From: Alteromonas ponticola
GTDB taxonomy: Bacteria > Pseudomonadota > Gammaproteobacteria > Enterobacterales > Alteromonadaceae
Length of the DNA: 64,000 nucleotides
Assembly (NCBI RefSeq): GCF_012911815.1
Contig: NZ_JAATNW010000008.1
Span: 60,659-124,658 of the forward strand
Direction of reading: 5' to 3'
The translations under genes were made by a program, and so were the position numbers. Every line of letters begins with the position of its first letter. Within the stretch, counting starts at the first letter, position 1. Shown here piece by piece: positions 46,560-55,326 of this stretch. The notes beneath the pieces were generated by a model. It was not told where the DNA came from and searched no databases. It worked only from the letters and a program-made list of their open reading frames with translations.

Positions 46560-49157
46560 ATGAAAACACACACATTTCGTCGTCTTTCGTTACTCACTGC
46601 CGCCCTTGCAGTTTCTGGTTTACCTCTATCAAGCCCGGTTTTAGCACAAGAGTCTACTGCTGACGAGAACGTCGAGCGTATCGCTGTTACTGGCTCCCGA
46701 ATAAAGCGGACTGATATTGAAGGCGCGTCACCTATTCAATCCATCAATGCTGGCGACATTGAAGATATGGGTTATGAAAACCTGCAGCAATTGCTAGAAC
46801 GTATGCCTGCCACCGGAAGTGGAACCTTCTCTACCCGAAATAATAGCCAGGATTCAACCGCCAATGGTACCGCGGCAGTATCGTTACGCGGTTTAGGACC
46901 GGATGCGACGCTGGTACTGATCAACGGCAGACGCGTAGCCATCAGCTCTTTTGCTGAAAGCATTACTAACTCTTTTGTCGATATTAACGCCATTCCCGTC
47001 TCGGCTATTGAGCGAATTGACATCCTCAAAGATGGTGCGTCGGCTATTTACGGTTCTGATGCTGTGGCTGGTGTGGTGAACATCATACTTAAAAACGATT
47101 TTGATGGTGTTGAAGCCACTGTAGGTTACGGTGAAACTTCAGGTACCAGCTATGACGAAACAACGGCAAGTCTGGTATGGGGCTCAACCTCAGAAAAAGC
47201 CAAATCGTCGATTATTATCGATTACTTTAAAAACAGCAGATTAGCTGCAAGTGAAATGGGCCGTTTTGGTACTGCTAACCAATCACCCTATGGTGGTATG
47301 GATTTCCGCTCATCACGTGGTTACCCCGGCTATTTTTATGTTGACGGCGTCAAAACGATCGATCCAGATTGCCCGCCAGAAAATGCCACGTCCACAGGAA
47401 GCTGTTTATTCGACTATGGTCCATTCGGTCTGACCATACCAGAAGCTGAGCGTATTGGTTTAATCGGTCAGTTTGATTATGCAATTGGTAACGATATTAC
47501 CGCATTTTTGGAAGTAGCTCTTCAGCGCAATACCTCTGAAGCGGGTGGCGCAGCGACACCGCTTGATGAAGATGCTGGATTGACAGTACCGGGCACCCAC
47601 CCTGATAACCCGTTTGGTCAGGATATTGAGATTGGTCGATACCGTCCGGTTGATGCCAACCCAAGACGCTGGGACATTGAGTCAGACACCATGCGCATGG
47701 TATTGGGGTTACGCGGGGAAGTGGCCGATTACGATTGGGAAGCATCGGTTCAGAAAGGACGCAGCAGTTCGACTCAAAGCGGTGATCAGTCGCAAGGCTG
47801 GGTACGTGTGGACTGGCTGCAGGAGCAGATTAATTTGGGCCGTTATAACCCGTTTGGTGGCGTACAAAACCCGCAAAACGTTATCGACGATATTACCACC
47901 AGTCTGGTGCGTCAAGGCGAATCCCGCTTAACCGCATTTGATGCGAATATTACCGGTGAAGCATTTACCTTTGGTGACAGCACGGTAATGATGGCTGCCG
48001 GGGTTGAGTATCGCGAAGAACAGGTTTCTGACATACCGGATATCCAATTCCAACAGGGGTTGATATTTGGTACGGAATCAGTATCAGCCGCAGCTGAACG
48101 CGATCAGTACGCCGCATACCTGGAGCTTGCTATCCCACTAATGGATACGTTAGAGCTGGAATTAGCCGGTCGTTATGATCACTATAGTGATTTTGGCAGC
48201 ACCACCAACCCTAAAATTGCATTACGCTGGGCACCCACCGATGAATTAACCGTGCGTGGCTCATGGGCACAAGGGTTTAGAGCCCCATCACTGGCGCAAA
48301 TTGGTTTAGGTCCATCTGAGAAGAGTATTTTCTTCATCGACCAATACCGTTGTGATGCGACAGGTCTAGATTGTGAATCGCTAGATTACAATATTCAGTT
48401 CCAGGGCAACCCTGACCTTGAAGCTGAGGAATCCGAATCATGGAACGTGGGTGTTATCTGGGCCCCCTACCAAGAACTGGGATTAAGTGTTGATGTGTGG
48501 AACATCACTCAGGACAACAAGATTGACGAACAACAATTTGGTGTGGTCTATGATGCTGAGTGTAACGATCAGAACAGCACTATCTGTGTGCGCCTTCCCC
48601 CACAACCGGGACAGTCGCTTGGCGTGATCCAGAAGATCTTCAACACCTTTCAAAACGTTAGCTCACAAGAAGCTTCAGGGATTGATTTTGGCGTAAATTA
48701 TGGGTTGGACTTCGATTCCTACGGTACCGTTAAATTTAATCTGGACTGGTCATATTTGAGCAACTTTGAAAAAGACGACTTAGATTACACTGGCGAATAT
48801 CGGTATCCTGAGCACAGATGGATGTTTGGCACAAACTGGCAACACGGCCCGTTCAGCGCCAACATCAACATCAGCTACATTGGTGAATTTGAAGATACCC
48901 CTGATGCTGATTTTAACGGTGTCTTAGATTTTGAAGAAAACACAACACGAACAGTAGAAGGTCAAACACTTGTTGATCTACAGGGGGGATATAATTTCAC
49001 CGACAATGTTCGTTTTGTACTGGGTGTGAATAACCTGTTTGATGAGGAACCACCATTTGCAATCGGTGACGGCGACGGTGATTTATATGGTTATGTAAGC
49101 AGTATCCATAACCCTCGTGGTCGCTTTATTTACACTAAAGCTACCTTCCGTTTCTAG
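46560..49157 (+). CDS. TonB-dependent outer membrane receptor
   Basis: 865 residues from the ATG at 46560 (TAAGGA upstream), signal peptide to about 26 (VLA-QE). A short TonB-box-like VERIAVTGSRIKR at about 35-45, then the plug domain (LEDM..., RGLGPDATLVLINGRRV, ERIDILKDGASAIYGSDAVAGVVNII), and the C-terminal barrel ending in KATFRF. Ligand unknown; the long barrel type without a carboxypeptidase-like domain is common in Alteromonadales for carbohydrate or siderophore uptake. Terminator follows. Confidence 0.93.
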   Translation: MKTHTFRRLSLLTAALAVSGLPLSSPVLAQESTADENVERIAVTGSRIKRTDIEGASPIQSINAGDIEDMGYENLQQLLERMPATGSGTFSTRNNSQDSTANGTAAVSLRGLGPDATLVLINGRRVAISSFAESITNSFVDINAIPVSAIERIDILKDGASAIYGSDAVAGVVNIILKNDFDGVEATVGYGETSGTSYDETTASLVWGSTSEKAKSSIIIDYFKNSRLAASEMGRFGTANQSPYGGMDFRSSRGYPGYFYVDGVKTIDPDCPPENATSTGSCLFDYGPFGLTIPEAERIGLIGQFDYAIGNDITAFLEVALQRNTSEAGGAATPLDEDAGLTVPGTHPDNPFGQDIEIGRYRPVDANPRRWDIESDTMRMVLGLRGEVADYDWEASVQKGRSSSTQSGDQSQGWVRVDWLQEQINLGRYNPFGGVQNPQNVIDDITTSLVRQGESRLTAFDANITGEAFTFGDSTVMMAAGVEYREEQVSDIPDIQFQQGLIFGTESVSAAAERDQYAAYLELAIPLMDTLELELAGRYDHYSDFGSTTNPKIALRWAPTDELTVRGSWAQGFRAPSLAQIGLGPSEKSIFFIDQYRCDATGLDCESLDYNIQFQGNPDLEAEESESWNVGVIWAPYQELGLSVDVWNITQDNKIDEQQFGVVYDAECNDQNSTICVRLPPQPGQSLGVIQKIFNTFQNVSSQEASGIDFGVNYGLDFDSYGTVKFNLDWSYLSNFEKDDLDYTGEYRYPEHRWMFGTNWQHGPFSANINISYIGEFEDTPDADFNGVLDFEENTTRTVEGQTLVDLQGGYNFTDNVRFVLGVNNLFDEEPPFAIGDGDGDLYGYVSSIHNPRGRFIYTKATFRF

Positions 49158-49166
49158 TGCGTTGAT

Positions 49167-49198
49167 AACCTGCCTACATATTTGTGGGCAGGTTTTTT
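49167..49198 (+). terminator. Terminator after TonB-dependent receptor
   Basis: AACCTGCC/GGCAGGTT stem extended through CTAC/GTGG, followed by TTTTTT. Confidence 0.85.
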
Positions 49199-49206
49199 AC
49201 TTTTCA

Positions 49207-49638
49207 TCACGTTTCCAGCAATACCGGCCCGGTTTTTCCCGCTCCCAGCTTATCATCAGGATTATACAGAGGGCAGCGTTGCATCGATAAGCATCCGCAT
49301 CCAATACAGCCTGTCAATGAATCCCGAAGTTTTTGCAACATGGTTATGCGCTGATCGAGTTGCTGATGCCAGTCGGTTGCCAGTTGTTCCCATTGCGCAT
49401 GACTCGGAGCACCGTATTTGGGCAATGATTCGAATACAGATTTAATTTCCTGAAGTGAGATGCCCAGCTGCTGCGCTACTTTGATTAAACTGACCCGACG
49501 AATAATATCGCGACCGTAGCGACGCTGATTGCCTGAATTCCGTGCACTGTTGATTAACCCTTTACGTTCATAAAAATGCAGCGCTGATACATTGACTCCG
49601 CACCTTTTCGCCACTTCTCCTACGGATAAATTTTCCAT
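49207..49638 (-). CDS. soxR: Redox-sensitive MerR-type regulator SoxR
   Basis: 143 residues from the ATG at 49638. N-terminal MerR helix-turn-helix LSVGEVAKRCGVNVSALHFYERKGLI, NSGNQRRY wing, and the [2Fe-2S] ligands Cys111, Cys114, Cys116 and Cys122 in CIGCGCLSMQRC, followed by PLYNPDD. Matches E. coli SoxR closely. A soxbox lies 15 bp upstream of its start, but the promoter architecture there points to the opposite strand. Confidence 0.96.
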   Translation of the reverse strand: MENLSVGEVAKRCGVNVSALHFYERKGLINSARNSGNQRRYGRDIIRRVSLIKVAQQLGISLQEIKSVFESLPKYGAPSHAQWEQLATDWHQQLDQRITMLQKLRDSLTGCIGCGCLSMQRCPLYNPDDKLGAGKTGPVLLET

Positions 49639-49648
49639 ATGCAAACCA

Positions 49649-49679
49649 TTGACCTAAACATTAGTTTAGGTTTTAGCAT
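49649..49679 (+). promoter_or_regulatory. SoxR-type promoter with soxbox
   Basis: TTGACC (49649-49654), 19-bp spacer, TAGCAT (49674-49679). The spacer is filled by the palindrome CCTAAACATTAGTTTAGG (49653-49670), which fits the SoxR box pattern CCTNAA...TTNAGG. Same geometry as the E. coli soxS promoter, reading rightward. Confidence 0.8.
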
Positions 49680-49741
49680 GCTTTCAGACTGTTAAAAAGT
49701 CAAATGATGGCACTGAAATTTTACAAAAGGGGAAAGACGAT

Positions 49742-49861
49742 ATGTACGTTATTTACGCTGAAAGTGGCAGCAAAGCGATTTCGCAGGGACCGAAAGTAAT
49801 TACGCAAAAATTAAAGCAACGGCTAATTAAACTTTATATTGCTACCATGGCGTTTAAATAA
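49742..49861 (+). CDS. Putative 39-residue protein behind the SoxR promoter
   Basis: ATG TAC GTT ... TAA encodes MYVIYAESGSKAISQGPKVI followed by TQKLKQRLIKLYIATMAFK (39 aa, strongly basic; the C-terminal half is a possible amphipathic helix). AAGGGGAAAGACGAT precedes the ATG. It starts about 60 bp downstream of the predicted SoxR-driven start and is the only ORF in the rightward direction before antisense genes. It may be a real small SoxR-regulated protein or an untranslated leader or sRNA; not recognised. Confidence 0.45.
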   Translation: MYVIYAESGSKAISQGPKVITQKLKQRLIKLYIATMAFK

Positions 49862-49869
49862 TGAAACCC

Positions 49870-50997
49870 TCACCACCCATTAACTCTGTTCCATGTGGTC
49901 TCTATCGTCTCATCGTCAGATGTTACATAGTAATGAGAATATTGGGCAGCGGTTGCACAGGCGTGAATAGGTAAAATTCTTAGCATGTCACCGAATGAAA
50001 AAATGGTGCGGGGATCAATATTCTCTTTATGCCTGATAATACCGTGCTCTTGATTGGCACTGTCGACAAACCATCCGGATAACAGCTCACCCTGCTTATT
50101 ACAGACTAGCCCATAGCCACAATCGTCAGGATGGCTGTGCGTGCCATTATCTCGTGATAGCGCCATCCAGCCTGCGTCAACCAGCAGGCTATTATTGCTG
50201 TGAAAACCAATTATCGAGGTGAGTACGCTCATTGCGATATCTTCGTACGTACATAAATTAAGGCCTGCCATTACACAATCAAATGTGGCATAGACCCCTG
50301 CGCGCAACTCAGTGAGCCCGGCATGCGAAATGGGTGCAAGTACGGTAGGGGTTGAGCCCACAGAGCGCATGTTGCATTCCATTCCCAGCGTTTGTAACCG
50401 ATCCGCGGCATAGAGCACCGCATCCCGTTCTGATTCTGCTATTTCACACTGGCGCTCAACCGTAAATGCTGTGTAAGATGCCCCGGCATGAGTCATCAGT
50501 CCGGCAAACGTGAGAGAATGGGAAGACGCGATTATACTGGCTACTTCAATTAACGCCGGGGAGTCCGGTTTAATGCCTGCGCGATGCCCGTCAGAATCAA
50601 TTTCGATGGCCACAGACACGATGTGTTTCATTTGCACTGCTTGTTGAGAAAGAGTATTCACCGCGGCAATCGAATCGACCACTACAGTCAGACCAATGCC
50701 TTTGGCCAATAGCGCGTCGACCGCAGCGAGTTTGTTTGGAGTGAGGGTAACTGCGTAAAGTATGTCTGTGTACCCTGCATCTGCGAAATATGCGGCTTCA
50801 GCCAATGTAGAAACTGTTATCGGCATAGGCACTGGCGCGTAGATACTTGCAGCCTCAATGCTTTTAAGCGTTTTAACGTGGGGGCGCAAAGGAATTTGCT
50901 GCTGTTCACAGATATCGAACACACGCTTGGCATTATGCTTGAGTTTCTCCTGATGAATTAAACACGCAGGAGTAATTAGTTGCGTAATCGTTCTCAC
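49870..50997 (-). CDS. DSD1-type PLP enzyme (D-threonine aldolase/D-serine dehydratase-like)
   Basis: 375 residues, alanine-racemase fold. PLP lysine in RPHVKTLKS (about 42), further THAGASYTAF and SVGSTPTVL phosphate-loop-like motifs, and C-terminal metal ligands His-x-Cys in ILPIHACATAAQ. The substrate may be D-threonine, D-serine or another beta-hydroxy amino acid. The start overlaps the MAPEG gene stop by one base. Confidence 0.87.
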   Translation of the reverse strand: MRTITQLITPACLIHQEKLKHNAKRVFDICEQQQIPLRPHVKTLKSIEAASIYAPVPMPITVSTLAEAAYFADAGYTDILYAVTLTPNKLAAVDALLAKGIGLTVVVDSIAAVNTLSQQAVQMKHIVSVAIEIDSDGHRAGIKPDSPALIEVASIIASSHSLTFAGLMTHAGASYTAFTVERQCEIAESERDAVLYAADRLQTLGMECNMRSVGSTPTVLAPISHAGLTELRAGVYATFDCVMAGLNLCTYEDIAMSVLTSIIGFHSNNSLLVDAGWMALSRDNGTHSHPDDCGYGLVCNKQGELLSGWFVDSANQEHGIIRHKENIDPRTIFSFGDMLRILPIHACATAAQYSHYYVTSDDETIETTWNRVNGW

Positions 50998-51395
50998 TAC
51001 ACTACCAGAAAGTGAAGCTCGAACAGGTTAGTACCAGCAAGAAGTAACATCGAAATGAACGTCATGATCATACCGATAAAACGCTGCCAGCTAGCACCAT
51101 CGTGGTGCCTTAGTCCGTAAGCATGCAAAATTCTACCGAACAGTAAGGCCGACGCACCTATATGCATAACTGCATTCCAGTGACTAATACTCTCAAGACA
51201 TGCCAGCATGATTAGTGTGATGGGTACATATTCATTGAAATTGGCATGAACACGGGAAATTCGCATCAGATCGTGATTACCGCCATCACCAATACCAATT
51301 TGCGCTTTGCGTCTTATTGCGATGACGGCAAGGGAAAGATACAAATAACTAAGCCCAAGTAGACTCGCATAAAAAGCGGTGATCGGTAAACTCAT
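50997..51395 (-). CDS. MAPEG family membrane protein
   Basis: 132 residues from the ATG at 51395 (GGGAGA 8 bp upstream). Four membrane helices and the MAPEG pattern RVHANFNEYVPITLIMLACLE and GRILHAYGLRHHD. Family includes glutathione transferase-like enzymes. Co-transcribed with the PLP enzyme gene. Confidence 0.87.
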   Translation of the reverse strand: MSLPITAFYASLLGLSYLYLSLAVIAIRRKAQIGIGDGGNHDLMRISRVHANFNEYVPITLIMLACLESISHWNAVMHIGASALLFGRILHAYGLRHHDGASWQRFIGMIMTFISMLLLAGTNLFELHFLVV

Positions 51396-51478
51396 TGGCA
51401 CTTCTCCCGGTGCGCGGTAACAATAATATTAACGGTAGTGTCAACTAGGTTTGCAGTCAATACTTTATCGATGGTATA

Positions 51479-51500
51479 AAAAAAGCCGCATCAGCGGCTT
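51479..51500 (-). terminator. Terminator after adk
   Basis: Minus-strand AAGCCGC/GCGGCTT with TGAT loop, followed by TTTTTTTATACC. Confidence 0.88.
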
Positions 51501-51511
51501 CTCTCATTTCT

Positions 51512-52276
<765 letters not shown>

Positions 52277-52296
52277 TTATTTATGTACCAGACAAT

Positions 52297-52324
52297 AAAA
52301 AATGGGCCATAAAGGCCCATTTTA
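52297..52324 (-). terminator. Terminator after htpG
   Basis: AAAATGGGCC/GGCCCATTTT around a 5-nt centre, with a T run on the minus strand side. Confidence 0.8.
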
Positions 52325-52349
52325 CACACTTAAATTACCAATTTTACGA

Positions 52350-54272
52350 CTATTTAGCCAAGTTCATTAATAAAGTGTTTAATTTGCGTACAAAGCTTGA
52401 TGGGTCTTTTAAGCTTCCCTGTTCAGACAACGCAGCCTGATCATACAACACCTCCACCCACTGCTTGAACATTTGCTCGTCTTGTAGATCAGATAACATT
52501 TTAACCAGTTGATGCTCCGGGTTGAGCTCGAAGTGATACTTCACGTCAGGTACCTGTTGTCCTGCTGCTTGCATCAATTTAACCATTTGCGTACTCATAC
52601 CATGTTCATCCGCTACGATACACGCCGGCGAGTCGGTTAAACGATGAGTAAATTTCACATCTTCAACTTTATCGCCTAGCGCAGTTTTCGCTCGCTCTAG
52701 GACCCCTTCGATTTGCTTCTCTGCCTCTTCCTGAGCTTTTTTGGTCTCTTCATCGTCCAAATCGCCTAAATCTAAATTACCTTTAGCAATAGACTGGAAC
52801 GATTTTTCATTGAACTCAGTCAGGTGAGACATAAGCCATTCGTCAATGCGCTCGCCCAAGAGTAACACTTCGATCCCTTTTTTGCGGAAAATTTCAAGGT
52901 GAGGACTGGTTTTCGCAGCCTGATAGCTGTCAGCCGTCACATAGTAAATTTTGTTCTGTCCCTCTTTCATGCGTTCGATATAGTCGGCTAACGATACCGT
53001 TTGCGCATCGGTTTCGCTATGCGTAGAGGAGAAGCGCAATAACCCTGCAATTTTTTCGCGATTGCTAAAGTCCTCGGCCGGCCCTTCCTTAAGCACATTA
53101 CCAAATTCATTCCAGAAGCTCTGATATTTTTCTTTATCGTTCTTAGCCATTTTTTCAAGCATCTGCAGAACGCGTTTGGTGCAGCCCTGACGTAGCGCTT
53201 GAGTGATTTTATTATCCTGTAGGATTTCGCGAGACACATTCAACGGCAAATCATTTGAGTCCAGCAGCCCTTTAACAAATCGTAAGTACGTCGGCATAAA
53301 CTGTTCTGCGTCATCCATGATAAACACGCGCTGAACATATAATTTTAAGCCGTGACTTTGCTCACGGTTCCACATATCAAACGGTGCTTTGCTGGGAATA
53401 TACAGCAGACTGGTATATTCGGTTTTACCTTCCACTTTGTTATGCGCCCACGATAGGGGATCCGCAAAATCGTGAGAAACGTGTTTATAGAACTCCTTGT
53501 ATTCTTCGTCAGATATATCTGACTTATCACGCGTCCACAGCGCAGTGGCTTTATTGACACTCTCCCACTGGCCAGGCTGAGCAGGAATCTTTTCACCATC
53601 TGGGCCTTCCTGTTCTGCCACCTCATCTTTCCACATCTGTACCGGTATACTGATGTGGTCTGAGTATTTATTGACTATTGAGCGAAGACGCCAGGAATCC
53701 GCAAATTCCTTTTCCTCTTCACGTAAATGCAGCACAATTTCAGTGCCTCGACCGGGCTTGTTAATATCAGCAACTGTGAATTCACCTTCACCGTCGGAAA
53801 TCCACTCAACACCCTGATCCGCATTTTCGCCCGCCGCACGGGTACGAACTGTTACCTTGTCTGCGACGATAAACGCCGAATAAAAACCTACGCCAAACTG
53901 GCCGATCAGTTGCGAATCTTTCGCCGAATCACCAGAAAGTTTGTTGAAAAAATCCTTCGTACCTGATTTTGCAATCGTACCCAGGTTAGCAATGACTTCG
54001 TCACGCGACATGCCGATACCGTTATCGGCAATGGTAATAGTGCCGGCGTCTTTGTTAACGCTGATTTTTACATTCAGATCGCCATCGTCTTCGTACAGCG
54101 CATCATTTTCCAACGCTTTAAAACGAAGCTTATCCGCGGCATCGGCGGCGTTTGATACGAGTTCTCGAAGAAAAATTTCTTTGTTTGAGTACAAAGAATG
54201 GATCATTAAATTGAGAAGTTGTTTAACTTCGGTTTGGAAACCGTGGGTTTCTTGATGGGCTGCTTCAGCCAT
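52350..54272 (-). CDS. htpG: Molecular chaperone HtpG (Hsp90)
   Basis: 640 residues. GHKL ATPase motifs: [40 protein letters not shown]; middle domain NVSREILQ; C-terminal dimer domain. Between recR and adk as in E. coli. A heat-shock-type promoter candidate lies upstream. Confidence 0.97.
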   Translation of the reverse strand: MAEAAHQETHGFQTEVKQLLNLMIHSLYSNKEIFLRELVSNAADAADKLRFKALENDALYEDDGDLNVKISVNKDAGTITIADNGIGMSRDEVIANLGTIAKSGTKDFFNKLSGDSAKDSQLIGQFGVGFYSAFIVADKVTVRTRAAGENADQGVEWISDGEGEFTVADINKPGRGTEIVLHLREEEKEFADSWRLRSIVNKYSDHISIPVQMWKDEVAEQEGPDGEKIPAQPGQWESVNKATALWTRDKSDISDEEYKEFYKHVSHDFADPLSWAHNKVEGKTEYTSLLYIPSKAPFDMWNREQSHGLKLYVQRVFIMDDAEQFMPTYLRFVKGLLDSNDLPLNVSREILQDNKITQALRQGCTKRVLQMLEKMAKNDKEKYQSFWNEFGNVLKEGPAEDFSNREKIAGLLRFSSTHSETDAQTVSLADYIERMKEGQNKIYYVTADSYQAAKTSPHLEIFRKKGIEVLLLGERIDEWLMSHLTEFNEKSFQSIAKGNLDLGDLDDEETKKAQEEAEKQIEGVLERAKTALGDKVEDVKFTHRLTDSPACIVADEHGMSTQMVKLMQAAGQQVPDVKYHFELNPEHQLVKMLSDLQDEQMFKQWVEVLYDQAALSEQGSLKDPSSFVRKLNTLLMNLAK

Positions 54273-54316
54273 AAACCAGATTCTCCTAGTTAAATGGAAT
54301 TACTTTCAAAACTGGG

Positions 54317-54345
54317 AGGTAGGGTCTGAAGCACTAAATTTCAAT
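54317..54345 (-). promoter_or_regulatory. Candidate sigma32 promoter of htpG
   Basis: Minus strand: ATTGAAA (54345-54339), 14-bp spacer, CCCTACCT (54324-54317); compare sigma32 consensus CTTGAAA and CCCCATNT. About 45 bp before the htpG ATG. Confidence 0.45.
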
Positions 54346-54359
54346 GCCTAAAACGAAAT

Positions 54360-54959
54360 TTATAATGTACGACGTCCAGAAAAAGCATGTGTCAAAGTGT
54401 TGCCATCAATATATTCAAGCTCACCACCTACCGGAACACCGTGCGCAATCCGGCTTGCCTTTATTTTGTATTTAGCACATAGCTGAGCAATGTAGTGAGC
54501 CGTAGCCTCCCCTTCCACAGTGGGGTTGGTAGCCAGAATGACTTCGCTCACGGGATTTTCTTTTAACTGCGATTCGAGGATCGTAAGCCCGATTTCTTCC
54601 GGGCCAATCCCGTCAATAGGGGAAAGGTGGCCCATTAAAACAAAATATGTCCCATCGAAGGCCATGGTCTGCTCGACAGCAAGCACATCCTGCGGGCTTT
54701 CAACAATACACAACACCCCGGACTCACTTCGCTGAGGATGCGCACATATCTCACAGAGGTCTTTTTCAGTGAACGTCCGGCATTGACTACAATGCCGAAT
54801 ATGTTCCATAGCATTATGCAGTACCGTACTAAGCTTCAGCGCGCCTTCACGATTCCGTTCCAGTAAATGGAATGCCATGCGTTGTGCACTTTTCTTACCC
54901 ACGCCGGGCAAACAGGTAAGCGAGTCAATCAACTCGCTTAGAAGAGGACTGAATCTCAT
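54360..54959 (-). CDS. recR: Recombination mediator RecR
   Basis: 199 residues. Helix-hairpin-helix [18 protein letters not shown]4 zinc finger [16 protein letters not shown], Toprim [16 protein letters not shown], and C-terminal [14 protein letters not shown]. Works with RecF/RecO. Directly follows ybaB. Confidence 0.97.
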   Translation of the reverse strand: MRFSPLLSELIDSLTCLPGVGKKSAQRMAFHLLERNREGALKLSTVLHNAMEHIRHCSQCRTFTEKDLCEICAHPQRSESGVLCIVESPQDVLAVEQTMAFDGTYFVLMGHLSPIDGIGPEEIGLTILESQLKENPVSEVILATNPTVEGEATAHYIAQLCAKYKIKASRIAHGVPVGGELEYIDGNTLTHAFSGRRTL

Positions 54960-54962
54960 TAA

Positions 54963-55289
54963 TTAAAACGGCATTTTGAAGCCAGGAGGCATTTGCATTC
55001 CACCTGTCACTGAACCCATTTTTTCTTTGCTGGTTTCCTGAATTCGGCGAACGCCATCGTTGAATGCAGCAGCCACTAAGTCTTCTAACATATCCTTGTC
55101 GTCTTCCATCAGGCTAGGATCAATTTCTACACGACGCACATTGTGATTACAGGTTAGCGTAACTTTAACCATACCTGCTCCGGCTTCACCGGTCACTTCG
55201 ACATTAGCTAACTCTTCCTGAGCTTTTTGCATGCGCTCTTGCATTTGCTGCGCCTGCTTCATGATATTTCCCATTCCACCTTTAAACAT
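54963..55289 (-). CDS. ybaB: YbaB/EbfC nucleoid-associated protein
   Basis: 108 residues: [26 protein letters not shown] coiled segment and the beta strand [22 protein letters not shown]-binding dimer. Between dnaX and recR, as usual. Confidence 0.96.
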   Translation of the reverse strand: MFKGGMGNIMKQAQQMQERMQKAQEELANVEVTGEAGAGMVKVTLTCNHNVRRVEIDPSLMEDDKDMLEDLVAAAFNDGVRRIQETSKEKMGSVTGGMQMPPGFKMPF

Positions 55290-55326
55290 AATTTCACCTG
55301 TTAAATTTAATTGTCATTTCCTGACG

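Noticed and set aside
49680..49700. Leftward SoxR-driven promoter for soxR
   Set aside because: On the minus strand no good -35/-10 pair flanks the soxbox, while the plus strand has TTGACC-19-TAGCAT.
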